Positions 46,026 through 56,412 of a stretch of 64,000 nucleotides of DNA are shown here, in pieces. Below the pieces are notes generated by a model. The model searched no databases. It saw only the letters and a program-made list of their open reading frames with translations, and was not told the DNA's origin. Position 1 is the stretch's first letter, and every line of letters begins with the position of its first letter. The stretch lies in NCBI RefSeq assembly GCF_000006565.2, contig NC_031479.1:4862289-4926288 (forward strand). The letters run 5' to 3'. Made by a program: the position numbers and the translations under genes. This DNA comes from Toxoplasma gondii ME49. Its lineage: Eukaryota > Apicomplexa > Conoidasida > Eucoccidiorida > Sarcocystidae.

Positions 46026-46080
46026 CTTCATTTATTCTGTATATGTATTTTAACGCGATATATACGTGTATATATTTCTG
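45704..46080. repeat. Cluster of four (TA)n tracts in a repeated frame
   Basis: (TA)n runs at about 45704-45733, 45805-45840, 45905-45928 and 45992-46026 are each followed by similar linker sequence containing TTCTAACTATATA/ TTCTAGCAATATA and CGTATA. The arrangement looks like a degenerate higher-order tandem of about 95 bases. It lies just downstream of the DNAJC9-like stop codon. Confidence 0.8.
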
Positions 46081-46230
46081 TACAAGGTTGCACTGACTTG
46101 TATGAATGCATGTGCGTGTTCAATGTGAGTACATACACTTGTCTGCCTTGTCTATGAATACGCTTGACCGGCGCGCGAAGCGCATTTTGATTTCCTGGAA
46201 AAGACCGAGAAATTCCTGTCCCTCCTGCAG

Positions 46231-48191
46231 CTGAAAAGGAGACTTTCTTCTATCCCTCAACCCTTCCCCAGCGCGGCACTCTTTGCCCTTCTCGAGTGTC
46301 TCTCCGTGGACGAGAAAATCACAGCCATGCTTTTAGACGCGATACACACATATATAGATATATATTTGTTTTTGTATATATATATATATATATGCATATG
46401 CATACTTGAGCATGCATGTATTCATGTGTATTCGCAACTGCTGATGTATTTTCTTGTGTCGCTACATCTGCTTTGGATATGTCGATCGTCCACCCACGGA
46501 AAGTACGATTTACGAAGGGGGACGCGAGGTAAAGAGAAGGAAAAATGTGCTCAGAGTTGTACGCGTTTCAACGAAAAGGAAGCCGAGGCGGTGCCCCCTT
46601 TCACTGTTTAGAAACGGTGTTGCTGGAATTCAGCGCGGTCCGAAGAGCAAAGGTTTTCTGCGAGCTTCTTTCAGGTCGCTGCTTGACTGTTTTACCGCGT
46701 ATAATGAATACAGCGCAAATCTACGCTTTCTATCCCCCTGCTACCTCGCTGGTTGCAGTTCCGGATCGAAAGGTGGAGGGTCCTGGTCTACTTTGTCTAC
46801 GCGACTCGTTTCGCAGCGCTGTCGGAGAATTTGAGATAGGCTTTGAGTGGATCTTCTTTCACAACGTGTGCTGTGCGTTGCTTTCTTCTGAAAGACATTT
46901 CGAGTTTCTTCCCTGAAGAGCTGCGCGGTGTCTCGCCGCAGCACAAGTTGAATAACGTCGTCAGGCGCTGGGCGACAATGCACGGCCGCTTGTTCAGTTT
47001 CTCTGCCTCTCCTCTTGGCACTGGGTCACTCGTCGAGCTGTCGGCGCTCTTCTGTCTGGCGGTGTATCGGTGTCGACAAAGAGTTAGAGTTCTAGCGCGG
47101 AGTCTCCGCCTCGTGGACTTTCCACTTTTCCACTACTGGTCCACTTGGAAAGATTTCTCCAAGCAAAAGCAGCACAGAAACGCATTCGGCACTCGCCCGC
47201 GAGCGACGAAACTTCGTGAGAAATCGACCGGAGGCCGAGAGTGTACAAGACACCCCAACCGGAGGTGCGATTCCGAGATGCGGACGCCGAAGCAGATTCG
47301 TCGGTGTCGCGAGTTTGCAAACACAGTTTCTCTCCGATTTCCGGAATCACCTCTCCGCAGCGCCTCCCCGAGCGACCGAGGGGCGACGACGTCATCGTGA
47401 AAAGCGTCTCCTTCTCAAGAACAGCCGGCGATCCCTCCGGAAGTCGTTCGACGCGTCCTGGAGCGCCTGCAGTTGCCAAGGTGAGTCGCGAGAGTCAAAG
47501 CCGACAAGACGACCAGGTCAAACAGGGGAGACGCCTCAGAAGCGCATGCAGAGGTGGTGAGACACCCGAGTTGGTGCCATCGCTGCGGCCTCGGGAGACT
47601 TCCTGTTTCCTGCAAGTCTCGAAGCACAACGGCTGTGTCTGCCCGTCTTCTCTCGCCAGCCTCCATTCCAAGTTTCCTCCACGCAGCGTCTCTCCCTGCG
47701 GCAGAGGCGCGCCGTGTTCCTCGAATCCTTCGCCCACCTTGACGCAGACAAAGTCACCTCGAGAAAAACCGGGGAACCCCGTCTCGACGCTCGGACGGGA
47801 ATCCGCAAAAAGGAATTGGCACGGCGGTGGAATCCGAACGCGAGCGAATTCTCTGCGGTTCCGTCTCGACGATCGGACGGGAAGGTCTCTCCTCGCAGCA
47901 TCCAAGAGCTGTTCCACTCGGAGAGCACACTCCAGAGGGTGGCTGCAGCTGAAGTGGACGCAGAGCGAAAAAAAGACAAGAGGCGCCGACCGAAGGTCCC
48001 AGCGAGAAAATCTCCTTCCCTCTGCGAGCGTCTTCGAGGCAGTCTTCTCGCACAGGCGTCGAGCGTTCGACACGCTGGAAAACATCTCCACTCCGCTCAT
48101 TGAAGAACTCGAGGAACACCCGTCTTCGTCTGCGGCGGCTCCGCAGACGCTCTGGGAGGCAGGCGACAGTCTGCCTCAGGATCGAAGATGA
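46231..48191 (+). CDS. Unidentified multi-exon gene, weak TFIIS N-terminal-domain-like helices
   Basis: Three segments look coding. The first (about 46231-46335), after CTCCTGCAG, gives a helical stretch with Phe-Ala-Leu-Leu-Glu-Cys-Leu-Ser-Val-Asp-Glu-Lys-Ile-Thr. The second (about 46897-47230) contains Ser-Pro-Gln-His-Lys-Leu-Asn-Asn-Val-Val-Arg-Arg-Trp and later Leu-Ala-Arg-Ser-Leu and Trp-Ser-Thr-Trp-Lys-Asp-Phe. The third frame is open from 47241 to a TGA at 48189-48191; its start and its last 45 residues (after CACAG at 48055) look most protein-like, ending in an acidic Glu-Glu-Leu-Glu-Glu region. A helix bundle with Leu..Lys-Ile-Thr followed by Leu-Ala-x-x-Leu and Trp-x-x-Trp-Lys is reminiscent of the LEDGF/TFIIS N-terminal domain of transcription factors, but the match is weak. 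Exon joins, start codon and upstream limit are not resolved. Confidence 0.45.
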
Positions 48192-48850
48192 GAGAGACAC
48201 CGCCGAACTACCGCCAGTGCAAAGCCAACTCACCAAAACTTCCGGCGTTTACCGAGAGGCGCGAAGTGACGGGGATCTGGGCGTTCTCGAGTCTGAAAAA
48301 AACACAAAAATCGGGAAGACCAAACACAGATTCGTCAGCCTTGTCCCTGTGTCTTGCAACTCGGCGAAAGGTGCGAAAGCGCGTTTTGTCTCACAGACGA
48401 TTCCTCTCATCACGATGTAACGCTTCGCGTCTTTCCTCGCAGGCGAGAAGCCCCAGCACAGACAGCGTCTTCCCGGTGCAGCTCCCTGTGGTCCTCTTTC
48501 GTGTTGTGAAAACTGGTTGAGGTTCCTGAGCGGTTGGCTCGTCGCTGGCGTCCTCGCGCTGAAATGTTCTTCGCCAGCGTTTCACGCACACTCCAGTTAA
48601 GTTGCACCTCTTCACTTTGCGAAACTTCAACTCGACACGAAGGCGTTTCCACGAGAAGGAACAGAGACGGGGAAGCACCAAGAGCGTTCGTTCACCGGAC
48701 TCGCGGTTTGATTGAATTGAAGCGTTCTACATCTGCGTACTCCAGATAATTACAGGAATCACTCCAGCGATTAGATAAACTTCAGGCGCATCGTGTGCAG
48801 TTGCTTTCCCGAGATCTCGTTAGAGAAAGTGCAGCAGGATGGGTGCTTTT
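48192..48850. other. Convergent 3' ends of the unidentified + gene and the GYF gene
   Basis: No supported exon. Short frames overlap on both strands. Transcripts from both sides end in this 660-base interval. Confidence 0.55.
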
Positions 48851-51412
48851 TTAGTGGAAAAACTCCCTCGTCCAGTTCACCTTCTTGGCCAAGTCGAAGA
48901 GAGGCGCAAGAGCCGCTTGAGCTTGCTGGACCTTCGCTTCCAAACTCATCCTGAAAAACGACAGTGCGCGCAGAAAGCTCAAACAATTGATCACGTCCGA
49001 ACAACTGACGCTGCGGAGCTTCGCGGCCGCTGACTCCTCTGCGACGGACAGACCCGCGCGTCTCCGCCTGTCCGAGAAGCTTCCGAGAAGCCTGTCCCTC
49101 GTCACGGACCTTTTTCGACACCTCGCGTCCACCAGATTTGTCTTGCTTCGCAACTGATGGACGACCGTCGTCTCACAAAGCTTCGATCTGCATGCACATG
49201 GCTCTAGCCACCCTGCAAGTACAGACTCCGCGCGTGAAGTTGAGACAACGTAAAGCTCCACCCCTCTGACGTGCTAAGATGCTTCAAAGCCCTAAGGCGC
49301 TCCGGATTTTTCGCATCGAGAGCGGTCCTTGGAAACTGAATTTGAATGCAGCTGCACCCAGACGAAGAAGACTCACTCTCCGGAGGAACTGGGTGGAGGC
49401 ACAGGAGCGCACAGCACGCGAATCGGGTGCTGTCGCTGCTGAGCAGCCTGAGACAGGAAACAGCCGAGAGACAAACCGACAAGGAGCGCTCGTGAAAAGA
49501 ACACACACATGGCTCGGGTGTACATACACCCGGGTCATCGACTTCGACCCCTGCCTGGTCGGAGTTCGGGTGTACATACACCGCACGCCCAGCGCCGGGG
49601 TGCGCGGAATAGCCTCCTGGTGTCTACACCCGTCTCCGCTGCCGCTCTTCCGTCTACTCAAGAGGCGAGAAACAAAGGACCGACGGAAACGCAAAAACGA
49701 CTCACCCTCTTAGAGGTTCGCGCGACATTGACGATTCGAGCCGCGACTTCAGTGATTCGCTTGCCGTCATCCACCGGCGTGAAGCACACCTCGTCATCTC
49801 TGCGAAACAGCCGCTGGGCGTCGAAGAAGCCGCCCTCGAACCAGCGCAAGACTTGGAGCGTGTCGAAGGGCCCTTGACACTGGAGACAACAGGAAAAACG
49901 AGGAACTCGTTGTTGGAAAAACCTCAGAGGCGGCAGAGTTTCGATCCGACAGTCGCCACAAAAACGTTGAGCATGCAGCGCCAGCGAAAAACAAGAGACT
50001 GAGGGCAGACATTGGTTGTCTCTTTAAGAAGACGGACGCGGAATCCGCAAAAAAGGGAAAGCAGTTTCCTTGGCAAAAAACGCACTCCCTGAATTTCCGG
50101 CTGTCTCCACACACTCGGGAGCCTCCTCCGAGAGGCTTCGGCGAAGGCGAGCACAAAGCCTCAGGATCTAGCGCTCAACTCTCCACGCGACAAAGGGAAG
50201 AACTCAACAGAAGACTCTGCAGGCCAGTCGCCTTGTTCGAATTCATGTGAAACCTTTGACAGTTCCACCGAAAAGGAAGAGACAAACCGGAAAACAGCAG
50301 CTACGTGATACTTCGAGCGGCATCTGAGGACTGTTGTACACGAGACGAGAGCGAAACAAAGGTGCCTCCGTATATCAACATCTCAAGAGAGCTTGCCAAC
50401 TTCCTTGTATCTATTTTCCTCCGCCTGGTTTGATGAAACAATCACACCCACCGTGTGAAACCACTACAATGTAGTTTTAAAAAAGCACAAAAAAAACATA
50501 TATGCATACATATGTAGTGAGAGCGCACCGGTCACAACTTCCTTCAGAGTATGATATTTGTACCATTTTTGAAAACGACTATGCACCTTTGTCATCGAAT
50601 GAAACGCCCCAATCTTCGTCGGCTGCTGTGGTCCCTGCTGTCATCTCTCCCGCGCTGTCGCTGCTTGCGTCTCTGTCACTTCCAGGGTTCTCCTCGGGTG
50701 TATGTACACCCGGGGCTCCGAGGCGTCTGCCGCTCCTCAGGTACACCTTTCGGATGTTCAGCTGTACGTACACTCCATTCCTACCTTGTTTTTGTTGTCC
50801 AAATACCACCAGTTATGCGCAGCGCTGTTTGATTCAGGGTTTAGGAGTGCCGGGGGAGTTGTGCTGAGCTCTCTGAGGAGCTGCAGGGGTCACAAAAAGA
50901 GACGAGACGGAGACGCAATTTAAAGCTGAAGCCCATGAAACTCGGAAACATACCAGGCACACACATGACCAACTCGAGTTCTCCTCTGCAAAAATAAAAC
51001 GCGTCAACACGCATGCATCTCCAGTGGTGAAGGCACACACAACTTGCAGACACAAATACACTTACAAATACACATGCATTTATGTATATCTTTATTTATG
51101 CCTTTCAATGCGTATTTATGCATGTACGCGTGTATGCATTTGTTCGCGTTTTTATTTGAGTATTCATGTGTGTGTATAAGTGTAGATAAAATTCGCATAT
51201 TTCTTTGGGGACTCCGTTCACTTATAAATCGATATCCGAATTTCTACATTCTACTTCTGGCGGCACAGAAATATTGCAGACGGCCCTGAACACAGAAGCC
51301 TCAGTTCGACCGCGTTTTTCCCCTCAGAACATGAAGCGGCGGCCCCTGCCCACCTGACGCCCTGGGGGGCTGAATCGAACTCCAGGAATTAGCGACAAAA
51401 AGTCTATAACTA

Positions 51413-51451
<39 letters not shown>

Positions 51452-51528
51452 GCATAGACATATATATATATATATATATATACATATATGTAGGTATACA
51501 TACATCTGTATATGCATATCTGTATGTA

Positions 51529-51559
<31 letters not shown>

Positions 51560-53869
51560 GGTTGAGAGAACACCGACGGCCTGCCATAATGTGACGTTTT
51601 GTGCAAGTGACCTCGAAGGCTTTTTCTGATGTGTTCATTACGTCTGAACCTCCCGTTTTCTCAAATTTTCTTCTCTGTTTCCTTAGGCTCTCACTCCTTC
51701 ACATGATACCCTCCCGCTCTGGTCTTCCTTGTCTAGCCCAAGCGAGAAAGACTCTCTGTTCGTTCTTTCTGAGCCCCATAGTTGTGGCCGTTCTCCCCCA
51801 GTCGTCGCGCTCTGTTGTTTCTGTCGCGCTGCGCATGCACCTCGTGCGTGAGTTTCAAGACGCACCCGGCTTTCATTGGGGTTCTCAGGAGCTTGGTCGG
51901 TCTCTGGCTTCTCTTTCTCCTCTGCCGATTTCTTCTCGCCTCCGTTCGCTTCCTTCGAGTCGAGACAAGGGGAGAAAGCAGCGGAGTCCGTTCCACCCAC
52001 AGGTTGTTTCAGCGAGTCGAGAAACTGCTGCTGAACGCCCACACCCTGCGACAGCGCGAACCTCGACGGACCGCCAGGCTGCAGTGCCTGCCCACCCAGA
52101 AGACCTCCACCTCCCAGCAGCGGCAGTGCTGCGCCGCCAAGCAAAGCGAAAGGGTGTTTTCCGGGGAGTCCTCCAGGAGGAAAACAAGGCGTTCCATGAG
52201 AAAGAGGGGACTCCTGTCCATGCGGCGAAAAGCCCGCGGGGTGTACAGACACTCCAGTGCCCGCGTTGAACGGCGGCCCCCCGGGTCTCGCAGCTGCTGC
52301 GAGAGAGAATCCTAGACTGCTGAGAGCGGAGTTCGCGACTCCAGAAGTGAGTGCCAACTCCTGCGAGTCTGCGCGGCCAGGCGAACGGCCTCGCATCGCG
52401 TCCGGCTTCCCGACAGTCGAGAACGTCTCGTTTCTCAGGTTCCCCTCGACGCCTACACGGCCGCTGGTCTCTTCTCCTCCTGCGCAACGGCGCGGGCCGC
52501 TTTCCGGGTGGACGAACGGCCTGTCGAGCGCCGGCGAGACTCGAGGGAGTCCTTCGGTGTTTCGCCTCTCTGGCTGTGGAGGTCCCGACAAAGCGTAGCC
52601 TCTCCCCTCCCGTCCTGAAGCTTCAGCGCTGTCGAAGACGCGCGGGGGATTCACTCGCTCGCGGTGGCTCTCTGCAGCCGTCACGTTTTCAGAGAGCGAA
52701 ACATGGCCCTGCGTCGGTGGAAAGAAGTCCGAGTGGTTTCCGCGAAACTCGTCTGCGAACCGACTGTCCGTTGGACGTCCTCCCGGAATCGGACCGCTCC
52801 CTTCGTAGCCGCAGCGGCCTCGATCTCTGAGCTCTGCCTGCGGCTCTCTGAAGCCTGGGCTCGCGGAGTGGAAGGAACTGGGCCGGCCTTCTGGTCGTGC
52901 GTAGGCGCCGTCGCCGGTCACTGAATTCGTCGGACGCATGCAGTCGCCCGCAGGGGAAGACCGGATGCTTCTCGGTCGAGGCAGGTCTGAAACGCGCACC
53001 GTGTTTTCACTCGACAAACATCCTCCTGGGAAGGCGTCGGCGCAGGGCCTCACGCCTTGGGGTCGGGAGTCCGGAAACGCGCGGGGATGTCGAGCGTCTC
53101 CGTGGGGAGCTCCATGGAAAAGAGGTCCGAATGGAGCGCCAGCATGCGCGTCTGCATGTCTCGGCGGTCTGCTGGCGTCGTCGACCGCTTCGTCTCTGAG
53201 GCCAGGGTGCCGCCGCACACTGTTCGGCCGAAAGCGAGCAGGGAAGGCTCCTCCGTCGCGGCTGCGGTCGAAGTCTCTCGGTCTCTCCCGCAGAGAGGTC
53301 CACGCGCCGTCGCCTGCATGCAAACGCCCTGGAAAACGAGCGGAGTGGCGCGCTTCCGCGTCTCCGCTACCCCGACCTGGCAGACCCTCTCTGTCTCTGT
53401 CGCTGCGCATGCAGCCGCCGTTCGGCTCCCAGCTGTCGCGGGAGGAAGGCTGTCGAGGACCTCCCGTCAGCTCAAACTCGCCTCTGCCGCGACTGAAGCA
53501 AGGTGCAGTCCTCTCCACTCGAGAAGGAGGCCTTGCCAAGTTCCCCGAGGTCGGAGGAGGGTGAAACAGACGACTGGCTGGGGTGTCGAAGTGATGCGGT
53601 CCCGAGGGTGGCGCGGCCAGGCTGCGGCCGCACCGGCGAGGACCTCCCCAAGCCGGCGACTGGCCTTGGAAAGAAAACGCCTGCGACGCCGGAGGAGGAG
53701 CTTCAAAGGGAGAGTACGGTCGAGAAGACGCAGGCGGAAGTGGGCGGAAGAAAGACGAGGCAGGCTGTGGATGCGAAGAGGCGCCAGAACTGGAGCTGGG
53801 GCACCCGAGAGGAGCGCACACACCGACGCCGCCGGGAAGCCGCGGGGTCGGCTGCCTGCTGTTGAACAT
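48851..53869 (-). CDS. GYF-domain protein with long disordered N-terminus
   Basis: GYF domains bind proline-rich peptides, typically in splicing or translation-repression factors. Exons: 52001-53869 (ATG), 50785-50880, 49706-49879, 49377-49447, 48851-48950 (TAA); the last four joins agree in phase, the 52001 donor (CCT|GTGGGT) is tentative. The product is about 769 residues. Residues 1-623 are Pro/Gly/Ser/Arg-rich with repeated Arg-Gly, Gly-Arg and Arg-Asp-Arg patches and no fold. The GYF signature spans the intron 49880-50784: Trp647-Trp-Tyr649-Leu-Asp, then Gly658-Pro-Phe660, Trp668 and Gly-Gly-Phe-Phe (671-674). The usual Tyr in Gly-Tyr-Phe is Phe/Gly here. The C-terminus is helical with Gln-Gln-Ala-Gln-Ala-Ala-Leu and ends Trp-Thr-Arg-Glu-Phe-Phe-His. 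A post-transcriptional role is inferred from family habit and the RG-rich leader; the partner is unknown. Confidence 0.85.
49516..49582. repeat. Two GGTGTACATACACC palindromes 53 bp apart
   Basis: GGGTGTA-CA-TACACCC at 49516-49531 and GGTGTA-CA-TACACC at 49569-49582, with a partial copy (GGTGTCTACACCC) near 49619. All lie in the GYF-gene intron 49448-49705. Confidence 0.9.
50695..50712. repeat. CGGGTGTATGTACACCCG palindrome
   Basis: Eight-bp arms around TG, in the GYF-gene intron 49880-50784. A TGTACGTACA core also occurs at 50763-50772. Confidence 0.9.
51414..51562. repeat. (TA)n-rich microsatellites
   Basis: Three long TA runs separated by CATA/TGTA linkers in the GYF-gene intron between 50881 and 52000. 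Confidence 0.9.
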
Positions 53870-55104
53870 GGCGTGGAGGAAGGGGTGTGCCCTGAAGATC
53901 AGGAAAAGTTGCCTGCAAAGACTTGGATGCAGTGGTATGAAGTCAGTGGTTTTTTTGCAGAGGTTTGCAGAGGTTTGCAGAGGTGCCCGGGGACGGGGGA
54001 GGGGTAAAACAGGGAAGGCATGCGCAAAAAATGGCGTGGACAGACACCGGGAATACGCAGAAAAGGAAAAGGCGTTTCCCCGCAAAGTCGGCGAGTCTTC
54101 AGACAGAGACGTCTCTTTTGAAGAAAAGAAAAGAACGGAGTTCCCGCGCGAGTTCCCGCGCACAGAGCAAACACAGCTGCTCTCGCTTGCATGCACGCAG
54201 ACGGCTCGAGTCCCGATGTCCTCAGTCCTCACAGCGGACTGTTCTCAAGGTCGGCGGCATCGACCCGTTTTTGCGAGAGCAGAAGGCAGAAGCGGTAAAA
54301 GAGCTTTCTCGAATGGAAGCGAATCCGCCTTCCGTAGAAAAGCCTGGCGGGAAAGAGGCTCCCGAAACCGGACGCTCTCGGCGGTGCACGGTCGCCGAAA
54401 AGTAGATATGTTTTAAGGTTTCTGTGCTCACCACGAACAGAGCGCCTCTCGAGACGAGGAAGCTGTTGTTGTTTTACCGGGGCTTGCTTCGGATGTTGAG
54501 CTGCGAGCTAGAGACACTGCACAGTTCCGGAGCTGTGTTTGAGGAAACGAGACAAAGAATTGAGTCTGCACGCGTCTAGGCGTCTAGGCGCATCGCTGGA
54601 TTTCTGGAATGAAAGGGCCGCTCAGCCTGAGTCGCCGTGCGAATTTTCTCAGTCTCGGGCAATCACCGCACCAGTGGGCCTGGCGAAGAGCCTCGAATTG
54701 GCGGATTTCAGTCACCCACGCAGGGGCTTCCGCCTCAGTGACGGTCCGGGCGCCTACGGGAGGAAAATCGCTCCTGCGTTTTATACGTCGACTGCTTATA
54801 CGTCGACTGCGTTGACGGCAGAAAAGCAAGCGCTCTGTTGCGAAGAGTGGAGACTCTTGTTGTTTTCTCTCTTGGCCTCGCCTCCACTGCTTGCTACTCG
54901 AAAATAGGCGACACTCCGCGTTCGACCTGTCTACATCTGTTCACAGGCCGCCTTGCTCTCCACACGATGGATGTTGTTTTCTCTTGTCAGTGGCTTTCTC
55001 CTGAGAGAATGCCTTCCGCCCGGACCTCTTAGAGAGACTGTTCAGAGAGAAACCGTTCCTCGCAGCGTCTATGTGGAGACTGTGAAGAGCCAGGCACTCC
55101 ATGG
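53870..55104. other. 5' flank of the GYF gene
   Basis: The interval contains the leader and promoter of the GYF gene. The upstream part of its open frame (to 54232) continues but contains no better start. Tandem TTTGCAGAGG (53957-53983) and a 15-bp duplication ending TCGACTGC (about 54783-54812) are the only repeats seen. Confidence 0.5.
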
Positions 55105-56412
55105 CTAATGGTCGGCGCAGAGGACAGAAGGTTGATCGGAAACGCCGTCGAATAAAAAGCTCGGGATCTGAACAGTAGTCATCAGTTCACTTGTTCTTTC
55201 CAGTTGCGCCGCGCTGTTCTCAGGAGCACTTTGTTCAACTGGATTTACCGGCGACAAAGTTGATTCTCCTTTCTCACTGAGGGATCTGCGTACTCCAGGC
55301 AGCCACAAAGGTCTCTTGAGTTCCGCCATACGCATGCAGAGTCGCTCTGAAAACGCGAAAGCATTTCCTTTTTGTGTACGTCTCTCCCTTGTTGCCAGAC
55401 ACACAGAGTGCAGAGAAGTGACGAGAGATTCGCTGATGCTCGACTTGGAAGACCTCGAGAGTCCCTTTCACCGGTAGCCTCATATGCCTGCTTTTGTCTA
55501 CGAGTCCACCATTCCCCAAAACGACGACGTCTGGAGTCTTTCTCGAGTGCGCTCGATTCGAAAGTTTCTCTCACGCGTCATTCCCTCACAGCCACCAGCA
55601 CGTTCAGATGGAACTGCGAAAAAGCGAAAACGTCGAGGGTGCGATGGTCTCGACTTCCTTCTGGGAAAACGAGTATCACGAAAGACGAAACCTCTCGACC
55701 ATCAACATGGGGCGCTCCCCGCTGGCTTTTATTTGACGTTTTTAGACCAGGGGAGAGGCCGTGGTCAAAACAGAGAGTTGCAGATCAACGCGCGCCTTGC
55801 TCTTCGCAAATTTCAAAGGTCTGGTTCGGTCTATTGTCCCGGTTCCACGAGCGATTTACAACCGCGGAGCCTTTCTGCTACGTTGAGACGCGCTCAGTGT
55901 TTACCAGCTTTCCACTGGCACTTCTTCGGACGCTGAGTTTACTGAGAAACCCGGAGGCATATTCGTCTTCTGTGCCGTCCGTATGCGCTGTCTGTGTCAG
56001 ATGTGTAGCAAAGCTCCTTTCCTGCGTAACTGGAGAATCTGAGTTCTCTCGTTTCAACTAGTACCCACATTCACAGCCTCCCATTATTCACTGTTAGTCA
56101 CCTAAGATTCATTCTGATTCACAAATCGGTTCCTATTGCCATGGTATTCAGTACTGCTCCCTTACTATTCACAGCTATTCTCCCACGATCGACGAAATGT
56201 TCACCCGGGGGGTGGGCTGTGCCTGCGGACCAATCGTCGAGTTCCCCAGGTTTTGACACAGTGCAGTTTCGCTCTTTCGCGGCCGGAGCGAGTCCGCGAG
56301 CCTGGAGAGGCGCTTTCATCGAGAGAAACGCACTTCCGAGACGCGGGAAAACTGCTGCGAAGAAGAGTATCCAGAAGCTAAGTGGAAACGCCTTTCTGGA
56401 AGACGACTTCAT
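55105..56412 (-). CDS. Candidate secreted protein gene, exon structure incomplete
   Basis: A frame starting at 56412 encodes Met-Lys-Ser-Ser-Ser-Arg-Lys, then a hydrophobic core (residues 9-23) and Gly-Ser-Ala, a textbook signal peptide with a likely cleavage near residue 28. It stays open to 56119 and contains a good donor (AATA|GTAAGG) at 56182-56183. Further down the same strand, the frame 55278-55519 reads as a plausible beta-rich exon with Thr-Leu-Glu-Val-Phe-Gln-Val-Glu-His and Lys-Cys-Phe-Arg-Val-Phe, ending at a CCTCA|GTGAGA donor. A third frame (55105-55404) is also open. Whether these join into one gene is not shown. The + strand has equally long frames here, so the assignment is tentative. 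No family was recognised; export to a secretory organelle or the surface would follow from the signal peptide. Confidence 0.42.
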
